Source: Pseudomonas mohnii (GTDB lineage Bacteria > Pseudomonadota > Gammaproteobacteria > Pseudomonadales > Pseudomonadaceae). From it: a stretch of 64,000 nt of DNA. Made by a program: the position numbers and the translations under genes. Numbering within the stretch: the first letter of the stretch is position 1; every line of letters starts with the position of its first letter. Under the pieces are notes generated by a model. That model was not told the DNA's origin. It saw nothing but the letters and a program-made list of their open reading frames with translations, and did no database searches. Positions 35,453 to 45,306 of the stretch are shown piece by piece. The stretch is from positions 434,001 through 498,000 of the forward strand of contig NZ_FNRV01000001.1 in the NCBI RefSeq assembly GCF_900105115.1. Direction: 5' to 3'.

Positions 35453-35720
35453 ATGGACCTTCGTCATCTTCGCTATTTCGTCGTCGTTGCCGAGGCAAAA
35501 ACTATCAGCCGCGCGGCCATTCGCCTGCATATTTCACGGCCCCCGCTGACCCGCCAGATTCAGCAACGGGAAGAAGACCTGGGCGTGCAACTGTTCAACC
35601 GCACACCTCGCGGGATGGAGTTGCCCCCCGCAGGCGAGTTGCTGCTCGAAGAGGCGCAATATTCGTTCGGTAGTGGAACAGGCCACCGAACGCAGCCAAC
35701 GGGCGGGATTGTGTGAAGCG
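35453..35720 (+). pseudogene. LysR-family regulator, N-terminal fragment
   Basis: The frame begins MDLRHLRYFVVVAEAKTISR and contains a full LysR helix-turn-helix (RLHISRPPLTRQIQQREEDL, LFNRTPRGMELPPAG). It then changes frame near 35665; the continuation VVEQATERSQRAG lies in another frame. The whole effector domain (about 220 residues) is gone. It directly precedes adhP. Confidence 0.8.
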
Positions 35721-35762
35721 CCAACGGCATTGGCAGCCGCCCGAGCGACTGCCAATGGCCTG

Positions 35763-36773
35763 TTAATGACTCAAATCAATGACCATGCGGCCTTTGATTT
35801 TGCCCTGCTGCATTTCGTCGAAAATCTCATTGATATCTTCGATCGGACGCAACGTTACCTTCGGCACCACCTTGCCTTGCGCGGCAAACTCGAAGGCTTC
35901 GGCGAGGTCTTGTCGAGTGCCGACCAGTGAGCCAACCACCTCAATGCCGTCAAGCACCAACCGCGGAATATCGAGGCTCATGGCTTCAGGCGGAAGCCCG
36001 ACTGCGACCAGGCGTCCACCGGCACGCAGGGCATCGACCGCAGAGTTGAACGCGACCTTGGCGACGGCCGTCACGACAGCGGCGTGAGCGCCGCCGACCT
36101 TCTCCTGAATAACTTTTGCGGCATCCTCGTTGCGTGAGTTGATGACCAGATCGGCGCCCATTTCCCTGGCGAATTGCAGTTGATCGTCGTTGATGTCCAC
36201 GGCAATAACTCTGGCGTTGAACACATTTTTTGCATACTGCAACGCCAGATTCCCCAAGCCGCCCAGCCCGTAGATCGCGATCCATTGCCCAGGGCGAATG
36301 TTGGAAACCTTCACGGCTTTGTAAGTCGTCACTCCGGCACAGGTCACGCTGCTCGCTGCAGCAGAATCAAGCCCATCAGGCACTTTCACGGAGTAATCGG
36401 CGACGACAATGCACTCTTCGGCCATGGCGCCATCCACCGTGTAACCGGAGTTTTTTACCTCGCGGCACAGTGTCTCGTTTCCGCTGTTGCAGTACTCACA
36501 ATGCCCGCACCCTTGGAAGAACCACGCGACGCTGGCCCGATCACCGGGTTTCAGCGAGGTGACGCCCGGCCCGACCTCTTGCACGATACCGATGCCTTCA
36601 TGCCCCAGGATCACCCCGGTTTTATCACCGAAATCGCCGTTCTTGACATGCAGGTCAGTGTGGCAGACGCCGCAACACTGCATTTTGAGGCGCGCCTCAC
36701 CATGCTTCAGAGGCCGTAAGGTTTTTTCAGTCACGTTCACGCGCTGCCCTGGGGCAACAACTGCAGCTTTCAT
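35763..36773 (-). CDS. adhP: zinc-dependent alcohol dehydrogenase AdhP
   Basis: The 336-residue product is a medium-chain alcohol dehydrogenase. Catalytic zinc is bound by Cys in CCGVCHTD and by His in GHEGIG. Structural zinc is bound by the cluster [16 protein letters not shown]. The NAD-binding GLGGLG motif is near residue 175. It oxidises primary alcohols such as ethanol or reduces aldehydes. AAGGAG lies six bases before the ATG. A weak half-match to an Anr box (ATGACAAAGATCAA, 36986-36999) lies upstream. Confidence 0.93.
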   Translation of the reverse strand: MKAAVVAPGQRVNVTEKTLRPLKHGEARLKMQCCGVCHTDLHVKNGDFGDKTGVILGHEGIGIVQEVGPGVTSLKPGDRASVAWFFQGCGHCEYCNSGNETLCREVKNSGYTVDGAMAEECIVVADYSVKVPDGLDSAAASSVTCAGVTTYKAVKVSNIRPGQWIAIYGLGGLGNLALQYAKNVFNARVIAVDINDDQLQFAREMGADLVINSRNEDAAKVIQEKVGGAHAAVVTAVAKVAFNSAVDALRAGGRLVAVGLPPEAMSLDIPRLVLDGIEVVGSLVGTRQDLAEAFEFAAQGKVVPKVTLRPIEDINEIFDEMQQGKIKGRMVIDLSH

Positions 36774-37167
36774 GCTTATCTCCTTGTATCCGTGAGTGAG
36801 CTTGCGTTACAGCAGGTCCAACAAGTGCCAGAGCCGTACAGCACAACTCTTCAAGCGTTCCGAAGTCTGGCGCAATGCCCGCCGTCGGGTCGCCGATGCT
36901 CCCGATCTTATGGCACAAGTCGCAGCAAAGGGGGATGCCTATTAGTCAGGTAATCCGCGCAAGGACGCCTCTTCTTCGCCTTTCTATGACAAAGATCAAC
37001 TGGCGAGGCTGCTCGGCAGAGCATCGTCAACCCCGGCGCATGCACTCAGCGACGGTTTGGTCCATCAATCGAAACGGTTCTGGGATTGTCGTGGTCGATC
37101 TCGACGCACCGTTCTGAGTGCCGACGCAGCCCTTTGTCCCTGGAAATCGAAATCGAGGAGACCTGAC

Positions 37168-37608
37168 ATGGTGAACGTCATCGGGATCGATCACTTGGCC
37201 ATTCGTGTCAGTGATCTGGAACACTCAAGGGCGTTCTACGATCAGGTACTCGGTTTCCTGGGATTCACCCTCGAATGGGAGTTCGACCGGGTTATTGGCT
37301 GGACCAACGGCGAAACCCTGTTCTGGATCGCCGAAGCCGATGCCCAGGGTCGCAAACATAAGCACCGGACTGGCGATGTCGGCTATCACCACTATGCGTT
37401 CGAACTGGGCGCGCGTGAGGACGTCGATGCGCTCTACGCGTTCCTGCTGGATCAGCGGGTTTCGATTGTCGACGCACCCACGGATTATCCGGATTATGGC
37501 GAGGGCTACTATGCGGTCTATTTCCTCGACCCCGATGGCCTGAAGCTTGAGGTGATGTTTTTCCTGGAAAAACAAAAGCGTCGCCAGCTCGGAAGATCGA
37601 GGAACTGA
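37168..37608 (+). CDS. VOC-family dioxygenase/glyoxalase-like protein
   Basis: The 146-residue product has two beta-alpha-beta-beta-beta units: DHLAIRVSDLEHSRAFYDQVL with a metal-ligand His, YHHYAFELGAREDVDALYAF, and YAVYFLDPDGLKLEVMF with a Glu ligand. It is a single-domain VOC metalloenzyme of unknown substrate. GAGGAG precedes the ATG. The divergent interval to adhP (36774-37167) has no other gene. Confidence 0.87.
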   Translation: MVNVIGIDHLAIRVSDLEHSRAFYDQVLGFLGFTLEWEFDRVIGWTNGETLFWIAEADAQGRKHKHRTGDVGYHHYAFELGAREDVDALYAFLLDQRVSIVDAPTDYPDYGEGYYAVYFLDPDGLKLEVMFFLEKQKRRQLGRSRN

Positions 37609-37895
37609 CGCGCGGCGAAACCAGCGACTGTCCCTGGCGGCATCCCTCCGAGTTCCACTGGCGAAACTGCGACAGTTTGCACACCCAATACTCTCGTCCA
37701 GATGGATGCCCTCACCCTCCGAGCCAGTACCTGGAGATTGCCCCCACGCCGCGTCAAACTGCGTCAACGTGTCCCATGCCTGCCTTGTGGATGACCGCAA
37801 CTTCCGGTCACGGAGCGCGAAAAAATCAGGCAAGATAGCGCCCCATTGAACGTTGCGCGTTGCAATCGAATACCGCCCCGCCGCTGGACTCGTCG

Positions 37896-38285
37896 ATGTT
37901 CTCACTCAAGCGCATAAGCCCCTGGATCGCCTGCCTGGCTCTGCTCCTGAACATGCTGGCCATGCCCATGAGCCGCGCGATGCAAACGCCAGATCTGCAG
38001 TTGATGCTCTGGGGAGGTTTTTGCTCGGGCGGCAGCTCCCAGGCGCTGCCGGCTTCATTCGATAAACGACTGGTCCCGCTGCCGACGCCCCCGAACAAAA
38101 GCGTCATGCAACATGGCGATTGTTGCTGTGGGCATACAGGCCTCGCGGCTGTGCCAGGCAACTACTATCGTCATTATTTACCGCGCTACAGCGCCGATAT
38201 CGCCTTCGATAACCCGCCCCTGCCCACCCTGCATCCCCGGGTACGCTGGCCAAGCCTGACACCTCGCGCCTCCCCCACCGCCTGA
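37896..38285 (+). CDS. DUF2946-family protein
   Basis: The 129-residue protein begins MFSLKRISPWIACLALLLNM, a signal peptide or membrane anchor, and carries HGDCCCGHTG in the middle, as in DUF2946 proteins. Members often lie next to TonB receptors and copper genes; metal binding through Cys/His is plausible but unproven. No ribosome site is evident. A TTG at 37860 in frame is an alternative start. It lies 111 bases before the TonB receptor gene. Confidence 0.72.
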   Translation: MFSLKRISPWIACLALLLNMLAMPMSRAMQTPDLQLMLWGGFCSGGSSQALPASFDKRLVPLPTPPNKSVMQHGDCCCGHTGLAAVPGNYYRHYLPRYSADIAFDNPPLPTLHPRVRWPSLTPRASPTA

Positions 38286-38396
38286 TTACCAACCCTTTGC
38301 CCGCCGTCACCTGTTCGGCGTGGTTTCTATTGCCTGGGCGTTGTGCACACCAACGTGCTCCCCGGGAAAGCTCTTGGTCATCAGGAAATCTGAGTT

Positions 38397-40484
38397 ATGC
38401 CTGCTTTTACGACTTTGCTTCGCGCAAAGGCTGCGCCCGTGTCTCCTTTCAAATGCTCGCTGCTGACGTGCGGTCTGTTCGCCTTGGCACCTTTGCCTTG
38501 CGCCCTCGCGGAAACCCCCAAGGTCGAAGACTCGACCCTGACCCTGGGCACGGTGACGGTCCAGGGTGCCACCGGCAGCAGTGGACCTCTGAGCACCAGC
38601 AGCGTGCTCAGCTCAGTGGATATCCTTGGCGCCGACATTCTGGAAAAAATGCCGGTCAACTACAGCTGGGAACTGTTCAGTCGCGCCCCCGGAGTGATGC
38701 TCACCGAATTCAACCAGGGCACCACTTCCGGCAAGATCTCCTTTCGCGGGTTCAACGGTGAAGGCGAGGTCAACGCGGTAAAGCTGCTGATCGATGGCAT
38801 CCCGAGCAACAGTAACGACGGCAACATGCCGTACATGGACATGATTTTCCCCATGGAACTGGACAGCATCGAGGTGGTACGCGGCACCAGCGATGCGCGC
38901 TATGGGCTGAATAACATCGCCGGCAACGTCAATATGCTGACCCGCACTGGCGGTGACTACACCAAGGCACGAATTCGCTACGGCAGTTACAACACCCAGG
39001 AAACTCAACTGGCCAAGGGCATCGAAGGCAGCAACTGGACGCAGAACTACTTCTTCGCCTACCAGAAGTCCGACGGTTATCGCGATCACGCCGAGGCGGA
39101 CAGGTATTCGATGTCCGGCAAATGGTTCTACACCCCGGACGACAATAGTTACCGCATCGGCCTGATCGCCCGTCACTACGAAACCGAGGCGCAGGAACCC
39201 GGTTACTTGAGTGAAGAGGATGCTCACCAACACCCGACCATGACCAACAGTTACAACGCCACCGACAAAGGCACGCGGCGGATGAACCAGGTCAGCGTGC
39301 ACTTCGATACCGAGCTGGCCGATACGCTGGCCTGGTCGGCAAAAACCTATATCAACACCTTCGACGACCGGCGCTGGACACAATACTGGAGCACCAGTGC
39401 CCAGCAAGAGCGCGACACCTACGAAACCCAATACGGCGCCCTCACCTCCCTGACCTGGCGCCCTGAGGTCAGCTGGTTGCATGACTTCGCCCTGGAGGGC
39501 GGCGCGGACATGCAGCAGCAACAGAACAAGAGCGAGCGCTACCGCACCAGGGAGCGTGCGCGCCTGGCACAAACCCGTGATCAGCAATTCGACTTCGACA
39601 CCTACGGCGCCTACGTGCAGGCCGAGATCAAGCCGTTCGAGTCGCTCAAGATCGTCCCGGCGTATCGCGTCGACAAGATCCAGGGTGATTTCTCCAACGA
39701 AATGACCGGCATGGACTACGACATCAATGACTACGGGCTGATCAAACAACCCAAGCTCAGCGTGGTGTATTCACCGTGGGACGTGGCCAGCCTCTATGCC
39801 AACTGGGGGCGCACCTTCCAGGTGGGCACAGGCGCGGCGGCCTACAAGACTCCACCGCGCAATACCGACCTGGCCCCGTCCATCAACGATGGCTGGGAAA
39901 CCGGCATCAAGTTCACCCCGGCGGACTGGATCGACGGCCGCGTGGCCTATTGGCAACAGGAGGCCAGTGGCGAAGTCAGTCGTCGACTCAACGACCCAAG
40001 TGGCGAGTCGGATAACGTAGGCGAAACCCGGCGCTGGGGCTATGACGCACAGATGAACCTGCACCCGAACGAGCGCACCGACCTCTGGATGGCCTACTCC
40101 TGGCAGTATTCGAAAATCCTCCAGCCAAGCTCGACCTTGCCCAACAGCAAAGGCCAGGAAATCGACCACATTCCTCATCACCTGTACAACGCCGGTGTCA
40201 GCTACCAGGCCACGCCTGCCCTGCAATTGACGGCCTGGATGAATGGCCAGACCAACTACTACCTGGAGCGCGAGAACACCAAGGGGACCTACGGCGGCTA
40301 TGTCTTGATGAACCTCGGCGCCACCTACCAGGTGACCGAGTCCGTCAGTGTCGACCTGCAATTGAAAAACCTGACCAACCGCTACTATGAATACGTCTGG
40401 TATGACCCCGACGGCGCCAAGGCCTCGCTGCACTCGCCGGGTGACGGGCGAGCGCTGTATACCGGGGTGACTTTGGACTTCTGA
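38397..40484 (+). CDS. TonB-dependent outer membrane receptor
   Basis: The 695-residue receptor has a signal peptide ending CALA, a TonB box-like LGTVTVQG, and a plug domain with SVDILGADILEKMPVN and LIDGIPSN. A 22-strand barrel follows, ending in GVTLDF with a terminal Phe. The many methionines, including NMPYMDMIFPMELD in the plug, could suit copper. With the DUF2946 gene before it and a copC remnant after it, copper uptake is a reasonable inference. It differs from the sulfur-cluster receptors, which have few methionines. Confidence 0.88.
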   Translation: MPAFTTLLRAKAAPVSPFKCSLLTCGLFALAPLPCALAETPKVEDSTLTLGTVTVQGATGSSGPLSTSSVLSSVDILGADILEKMPVNYSWELFSRAPGVMLTEFNQGTTSGKISFRGFNGEGEVNAVKLLIDGIPSNSNDGNMPYMDMIFPMELDSIEVVRGTSDARYGLNNIAGNVNMLTRTGGDYTKARIRYGSYNTQETQLAKGIEGSNWTQNYFFAYQKSDGYRDHAEADRYSMSGKWFYTPDDNSYRIGLIARHYETEAQEPGYLSEEDAHQHPTMTNSYNATDKGTRRMNQVSVHFDTELADTLAWSAKTYINTFDDRRWTQYWSTSAQQERDTYETQYGALTSLTWRPEVSWLHDFALEGGADMQQQQNKSERYRTRERARLAQTRDQQFDFDTYGAYVQAEIKPFESLKIVPAYRVDKIQGDFSNEMTGMDYDINDYGLIKQPKLSVVYSPWDVASLYANWGRTFQVGTGAAAYKTPPRNTDLAPSINDGWETGIKFTPADWIDGRVAYWQQEASGEVSRRLNDPSGESDNVGETRRWGYDAQMNLHPNERTDLWMAYSWQYSKILQPSSTLPNSKGQEIDHIPHHLYNAGVSYQATPALQLTAWMNGQTNYYLERENTKGTYGGYVLMNLGATYQVTESVSVDLQLKNLTNRYYEYVWYDPDGAKASLHSPGDGRALYTGVTLDF

Positions 40485-40604
40485 TTCATTCGGTACGCGG
40501 TCGGCCAGCGATCGCGTACCGACTGACACTCACGGCGGGCGCTACGACCTCTCTGCGTTCGAGGTCATACGGATGACTGTCCACAGTTCGAAATAGTACC
40601 GACT

Positions 40605-40690
40605 TCACTTGTGCTGCTGGCATCCCTGGCAGCCCCCAACTCGGCGTTTGCCCACGCCCATCTGAAAAGCGAACTTGCGGCCGCAGACTT
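40605..40690 (+). pseudogene. copC: copC (copper-binding protein) 5' remnant
   Basis: LLASLAAPNSAFAHAHLKSE, then LAAADFTV matches the signal peptide and first mature residues of CopC (usual form AHAHLKSSTPAADATV). Neither a proper start nor the rest of the 120-residue protein is present. Confidence 0.65.
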
Positions 40691-40733
40691 CACCGTCTGC
40701 ACTCTCCAGCAACATGCCAGACTGCTTATCCGC

Positions 40734-40749
40734 TGCTGCATATCCAGCA
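40734..40749. promoter_or_regulatory. activator site TGCTG-N6-CAGCA
   Basis: TGCTGCATATCCAGCA lies about 86 bases upstream of the sigma-54 promoter of the first aldolase-like gene. The motif recurs before the other sigma-54 promoters in this cluster. Confidence 0.65.
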
Positions 40750-40834
40750 CATCTGAAGCATATTCCGCCTGTCACGGCAGGTATCGGGCCGCCCTGTCCT
40801 TGATCGCAGCAGCATAATCTCTGAAAACAACGTG

Positions 40835-40851
40835 ATGGCACGGGCTGTGCT
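40835..40851 (+). promoter_or_regulatory. sigma-54 promoter
   Basis: TGGCACG-GGCT-GTGCT matches the -24/-12 consensus (TGGCACG-N4-TTGCT) with one change. It lies 57 bases before the start at 40908. The leftward promoter at 46105 has the same -12 form. Confidence 0.7.
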
Positions 40852-40907
40852 CTCCCGGGTGACGTGCGATTGCAATCGCACCGACAGTCCCTTCAGGAGA
40901 ACCCAGT

Positions 40908-41582
40908 ATGTCCGCTATTGAACGCACCACTGATATCGACTTGCTCGCCTATGTCGATCAGGCCCGGGTCGATGCCCTCCACGCCTTTGAAACGCTGCGG
41001 GCGAACGGCACGCTATCGGCGAGCCTGACGTTCCACATTTCCCATCGAATCCCCGGAACGGACCAGTTGCTGGGGATTCGTTTCCCCGGAGGCCTGGCAC
41101 GCGACCAGACGCCGAAGATCAGCCTGTCGGCGTTCGCGGATCACCCTGACTCACTGATCAATGAAACACGCTTGCAAGCCGACACCGTGATCCATGCGCA
41201 CACCGCCTGGTTGCCGGCCTGGTCATTGGCGCACAAGCCGTTTCCGATCCTCTATGTGGCAGCGGCCCGCCACCTGCTCGCGCGGGAAATCCCCAACCAT
41301 CTGGAGCGCACGCGCAGCGCCCTGGAGGTGATTCGCGAACGTCTGGACAAGCACCCTGAACTGGCGCCGCCTCCGGCATTACTGGAATCCAACGGTGGCG
41401 CCAACTTCTGGGGCCAAGGGATTCTGAAGACCTCGGAGCTCATCCTCTTTGTCGAAGAGGCCGCGCGTTACCAGGCGATTGCCGAACAGTTGGGTGGTGC
41501 ACAGGTGTACACCCCCGGCGCACTCCAATTGCAATGGAAACGTACCGGTTTACTCGAGCGGTCCAACGCCTATACCGGTTGA
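40908..41582 (+). CDS. class II aldolase/adducin-like protein, no Cys and no internal Met
   Basis: The 224-residue product has the class II aldolase/adducin fold. VIHAHTAWLPAWSLAH (His96 and His98) fits two zinc ligands. The usual third His region is replaced by ESNGGANFWGQGI, so chemistry may differ from known aldolases. It contains no cysteine and no methionine besides the start. AGGAG lies before the ATG. A paralogue runs leftwards at 45307-46041. It stands alone behind its own sigma-54 promoter. Substrate unknown; a role in sulfur-compound metabolism is inferred from context and composition. Confidence 0.85.
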   Translation: MSAIERTTDIDLLAYVDQARVDALHAFETLRANGTLSASLTFHISHRIPGTDQLLGIRFPGGLARDQTPKISLSAFADHPDSLINETRLQADTVIHAHTAWLPAWSLAHKPFPILYVAAARHLLAREIPNHLERTRSALEVIRERLDKHPELAPPPALLESNGGANFWGQGILKTSELILFVEEAARYQAIAEQLGGAQVYTPGALQLQWKRTGLLERSNAYTG

Positions 41583-41606
41583 TACATCCCTCCCCCTTCG
41601 AGCCCG

Positions 41607-41626
41607 GGTGCTGCTACAGCAGCACC
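41607..41626. promoter_or_regulatory. activator site TGCTG-N6-CAGCA
   Basis: GGTGCTGCTACAGCAGCACC has perfect 9-base arms and contains TGCTG-CTACAG-CAGCA, identical to the core at 57420. It lies about 123 bases before the sigma-54 promoter at 41749. Confidence 0.7.
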
Positions 41627-41748
41627 CTCCCAGCAGGTGCGTCCAGACCAGCAGTCCGTTTGCTGAAAATGAACCAAGCCATCACCCTTCAATAATTTTT
41701 TTCCTTTATTTTCAAGTGGTTATATTTTATTTCGGTCTTTTTCATTTT

Positions 41749-41764
41749 CGGTACGGTTGTTGCG
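41749..41764 (+). promoter_or_regulatory. sigma-54 promoter
   Basis: CGGTACG-GTTG-TTGCG fits the -24/-12 pattern. An A+T-rich stretch, suitable for IHF, lies between it and the activator site. It serves the TonB receptor at 41855 and the binding protein after it. Confidence 0.6.
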
Positions 41765-41854
41765 ATATCCCCTGTAAACGGGCTGACACACAGACCCGAC
41801 ATTAGCCTTGCGAGAGTATTCAACCTCTCATTCGAAGCAGTAATGGGGAGCACT

Positions 41855-44077
41855 ATGTTCAAACGCACACGTTTATCCATCGCGGTTGCTGTCAGCCTGG
41901 GAAGTCTCTGCATCAACAGCAGCTACGCCGACGAAAATCTCGATTCACAAGCGTCGGGCTCCAACGGATCGACCCTGGAAAAAGTCACGGTCACCGCCCA
42001 GAAGCGCGAAGAAACCGTACAGGAAGTACCCGCACCGATCTCGGTCCTCAGCGGCGACAAAATCCGCGAGGCGTCGTTGAACTCCGCCAACGAAATCACC
42101 CGCTTCATTCCCAACACCTCGGCGGGCACCACCGACGGTCACGGCCGCCCGCGCTGGTGGATTCGCGGCCTGGGTACCGGCGACCAGGGGGCCAACACCG
42201 TGAGCCCGGTCGGCATCTACATGGACGACGTTTACATCTCCAACATCAGCGCCACCGGCTTTCCGTTGTTCGACCTGGACCGTGTCGAAGTGCTACGAGG
42301 CCCCCAAGGGACCTTGTGGGGCAAGAACACCACAGGCGGCGCCATCAACTTCATCTCGAAAAAACCGTCCTTCAAGGAGGACGGCTATTACAAGCTGGAC
42401 GCGGGCACCTACGCCAATCGTGCCGTTGAAGGCGCCGTTGGCGGCGCGTTGGTCGACGACAAACTCGCCGCCCGCGTTGCGATCCGTCATCAGGCCAATG
42501 ACGGCTACAGCGAAAACAAAGCCAATGACAACGACCGTGGCGCCCTTGAGGATGACGCGATTCGGCTGCAGTTCCTCGCCGTACTGTCGGATGACCTGGA
42601 AGCCAACATCAACTTCCACAGCCGCCGTTACCACGACACCGGCAGCTCCAGCAGCGTCAACTATGGCACCGGACGAAACGGCAACAACCAGTTCGGCTAT
42701 CACGTGGACCCCAAGCAAGGCGATGTGTATTACAACGCCAAAAACAGCGCGAGCATCGAACAGGATGGCGGCAACCTCAATCTGATCTGGCAGTTGGGCG
42801 ACCTGCAACTGACATCGATCACCGCGCTCGAATCGTTCAAGCGCGATGCGCTGAGCGACAGCGACAACACGCCGCTGGAATTACAACGCAGCTACGCCTA
42901 CGCCAACAGCCGACAGTTTTCCCAGGAGCTGCGCCTGGCCTCGCCCAGCACCGATCGGCTGAACTGGGTGGCAGGCCTGCATTACTTCAACGAAGACCTC
43001 GACTCCAAAGGCGCCAACGGCACGCTGGACAACACCTACATCAACCGCAGCTACAACCGAGTCGCGTACGACCAGCAGACCGAAAGCTACGCGATGTTCG
43101 GCAGCGTGACCTACAACTTCACCGACGACTTCAGCCTGACCGGTGGCTTGCGCTGGACCCGCGAGCGCAAGTCGATTGACTTGAACCGAGTGGCCAACGT
43201 GGGCCAGGCAAGCTTCGGTGGTGGCGACTGGTGGAAACCCGAGAATGTCACCTCGGCCCTGGGCGTCACCGCGCTGCAAGATGAAAGCAACACCTGGAGC
43301 GACTGGACCTACGACCTCACCCCGCAATACAAACTGTCGGAAAACGCCCGGGTGTACTTCCGCTACTCCAAGGGTTTCCGCTCCGGCGGCTACAACGCCG
43401 GCGTTACCACGCAATCGACAGTGGCCACCGTGGATCCGGAATACCTCACCGCTTACGAACTGGGGCTCAAGTCCGAGTGGTTCGATGGCCGCCTGAACGC
43501 CAACGCCAACCTGTTCTACTACGACTACAAAGACATCCAGTTAAACATCGTGTCCGCCGTCAACAACCAGACCGTGTCGCGCCTGGCCAACGGCGCACAG
43601 GGCGAGGCCTACGGCGCCGAGTTCGAACTGGAAGCGATACCGCTAGACAACCTGCATGTCAACTTCGGTCTCGGCCTGCTGCACACTGAATTCACCGACT
43701 ACACCTCGGGCCCCAACGATTACTCGGGCAACAAATTCGTGCGCGCGCCGAACGTCTCTGCGGTCATCGGCGCCGACTACCGGATTCCATTGAATGTCGG
43801 TGGCGCCATCGTCGTCGGCACCGATTGGGACACTCGCAGCCGCCAGTACTACTTCACCAACGATCAAAGCCAGAACATGCGCAGCGGCGGCTACACCCTC
43901 GGCAATGCCCGGCTCACCTATGAACTGCCGGGCGGTAAAACCGAGGTCACCGGCTACGTGCACAACCTCACTGACAAGGAATATCGCAGCCATACCCTGC
44001 CCGGCGGCTTCCAGAGCGCCGGCGTGATGTTTGGCGACCCACGCACGTTTGGCGTTTCGCTGACCAGCCGCTTCTAA
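41855..44077 (+). CDS. TonB-dependent receptor of the sulfur cluster
   Basis: The 740-residue receptor has a signal peptide ending SSYA, a TonB box EKVTVTAQKREE, a plug with VGIYMDDVYI and LDRVEVLRGPQGTLWGKNT, and a barrel ending GVSLTSRF. It belongs to the large group that takes up organic substrates, not only siderophores. The mature protein has no cysteine and only four methionines that I count. GGGGAG precedes the ATG. It is 52 bases from the solute-binding protein gene and likely passes substrate to it. Confidence 0.9.
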   Translation: MFKRTRLSIAVAVSLGSLCINSSYADENLDSQASGSNGSTLEKVTVTAQKREETVQEVPAPISVLSGDKIREASLNSANEITRFIPNTSAGTTDGHGRPRWWIRGLGTGDQGANTVSPVGIYMDDVYISNISATGFPLFDLDRVEVLRGPQGTLWGKNTTGGAINFISKKPSFKEDGYYKLDAGTYANRAVEGAVGGALVDDKLAARVAIRHQANDGYSENKANDNDRGALEDDAIRLQFLAVLSDDLEANINFHSRRYHDTGSSSSVNYGTGRNGNNQFGYHVDPKQGDVYYNAKNSASIEQDGGNLNLIWQLGDLQLTSITALESFKRDALSDSDNTPLELQRSYAYANSRQFSQELRLASPSTDRLNWVAGLHYFNEDLDSKGANGTLDNTYINRSYNRVAYDQQTESYAMFGSVTYNFTDDFSLTGGLRWTRERKSIDLNRVANVGQASFGGGDWWKPENVTSALGVTALQDESNTWSDWTYDLTPQYKLSENARVYFRYSKGFRSGGYNAGVTTQSTVATVDPEYLTAYELGLKSEWFDGRLNANANLFYYDYKDIQLNIVSAVNNQTVSRLANGAQGEAYGAEFELEAIPLDNLHVNFGLGLLHTEFTDYTSGPNDYSGNKFVRAPNVSAVIGADYRIPLNVGGAIVVGTDWDTRSRQYYFTNDQSQNMRSGGYTLGNARLTYELPGGKTEVTGYVHNLTDKEYRSHTLPGGFQSAGVMFGDPRTFGVSLTSRF

Positions 44078-44129
44078 TCAATCCCGGTGGCCGGTGTCTG
44101 CCGGTCACCGCCACACAAGGCAGATCCTT

Positions 44130-45185
44130 ATGAAACTTTCGCGCTTGTTTCCTTCCCGCCTGCTAGTGCCCGCTTCGTTGGCGCTAGGGCTGTTCGCCAG
44201 TCAATTGAGCCTCGCGGCCGAACCGCTGAAAACCGTGCGCATCGCCACCGTCGCGTATTCGAATGCCGGCAAGATCACCTTCAACGGCCCGACCTATCTG
44301 ATGGACAAGGATCCGTGGCTAAAGGAGCAATTGGCCAAACGCGGTGTCGAGCTGCAATGGGTGCCGGCCGCCACTGCATCGGTGGGCACCTTCGTCAATG
44401 AAGAATTCGCCAACAAGCGCATCGACTTCGCGTTCTACGGCGACCTGCCGAGCATCATCCTCAATTCCTCCGGCGTCTCGACCAGGCTGCTCGCGGCCGG
44501 CGGCACCGGTAACAATGTGTACCTGGTGGTGCCGCCCGACTCCACTGCACAGTCAATCGATGACCTCAAAGGCAAGCGCGTGGCCTTGCACCGGGGGCGG
44601 CCATGGGAACTGTCGTTCGCCAAGCTGCTGGAATCCCGGCACCTCAGGTTCGATGATTTCCGTATGTTCAATCTCAACCCCCAGGCGGGCGGCGCCGCAC
44701 TGAGTGCCGGGCGCATCGACGGTTTTTTTACCTTGAGCGATGCGTACCTGCTTGAGGATAAAAAGGTCGGCAAGATCATCTGGTCAAGCAAAGAGGCACC
44801 GGCAGACTGGAAAATGCGCGCGGAGCTGTTCGGTGCCAGCGAGTTCATCGCGCAGCAGCCGGAAGTCACGCAATTGGTGGTGGATGCCTATCTGAAGGCG
44901 CTGCAATGGGCCTCGCAGCAACAGCACAAGGCGCAATACATCGAGCTGTTGTCGCAGTCGGGCCAGCCGCAGAGCGTGTTGCTGCGCGAAGTGGAAGGCG
45001 AGTCCTGGAAGGATCACTTCAGCCCGCTGATCAACGCAACCCTGCGCCAGCATTATCAGGACGGTATCGCCTATAGCCTCCAGGCCAGGCTGATACGCAA
45101 GGACGTCAAGGTAGATGACCTTCTTGACAACCGTTTCGTTGAACAGGGCCTGAAAAACCTGAACCTGACGTCAGAGTGGAAGTGA
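44130..45185 (+). CDS. SsuA/TauA-like periplasmic binding protein
   Basis: The 351-residue product has a signal peptide ending LSLAA and a nitrate/sulfonate/taurine-type binding fold. It shows VRIATVAYSNAGK, VGTFVNEEFANKRIDFAFYG, DLKGKRVALHRGRPWELSF and AGRIDGFFTLSDAYL. It has no cysteine and only three internal methionines. It is the only binding protein with a signal peptide in this cluster, so it may serve the SsuBC-like permease at 53683-56096. It shares the sigma-54 promoter of the receptor upstream. Confidence 0.85.
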   Translation: MKLSRLFPSRLLVPASLALGLFASQLSLAAEPLKTVRIATVAYSNAGKITFNGPTYLMDKDPWLKEQLAKRGVELQWVPAATASVGTFVNEEFANKRIDFAFYGDLPSIILNSSGVSTRLLAAGGTGNNVYLVVPPDSTAQSIDDLKGKRVALHRGRPWELSFAKLLESRHLRFDDFRMFNLNPQAGGAALSAGRIDGFFTLSDAYLLEDKKVGKIIWSSKEAPADWKMRAELFGASEFIAQQPEVTQLVVDAYLKALQWASQQQHKAQYIELLSQSGQPQSVLLREVEGESWKDHFSPLINATLRQHYQDGIAYSLQARLIRKDVKVDDLLDNRFVEQGLKNLNLTSEWK

Positions 45186-45206
45186 CCATCGGCGGGGCGA
45201 TTCTTG

Positions 45207-45305
45207 TGCAGAAGCGAGCCTGCTCGCGAAAACCGTCTGGACAACACGGGCATCCAGACAGCCCGCGTTATCGTTGACGACTATCGCAAGCAGGCTCATT
45301 CCTGC
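45207..45305. repeat. inverted pair of REP elements
   Basis: GAAGCGAGCCTGCTCGCGA at 45211-45229 and its inverted relative ending AAGCAGGCTCATTCCTGC at 45288-45305 form a Pseudomonas REP doublet in a 3'-to-3' interval between convergent genes. It probably also ends transcription from both sides. Confidence 0.7.
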
Positions 45306-45306
45306 A

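Noticed and set aside
36986..36999. ATGACAAAGATCAA as an Anr box for adhP
   Set aside because: Only one half-site is good and it lies over 200 bases from the adhP start.
38613..39749. Leftward 378-codon frame opposite the TonB receptor
   Set aside because: Antisense shadow of a GC-rich receptor gene; low-complexity composition and no homology that I recognise.
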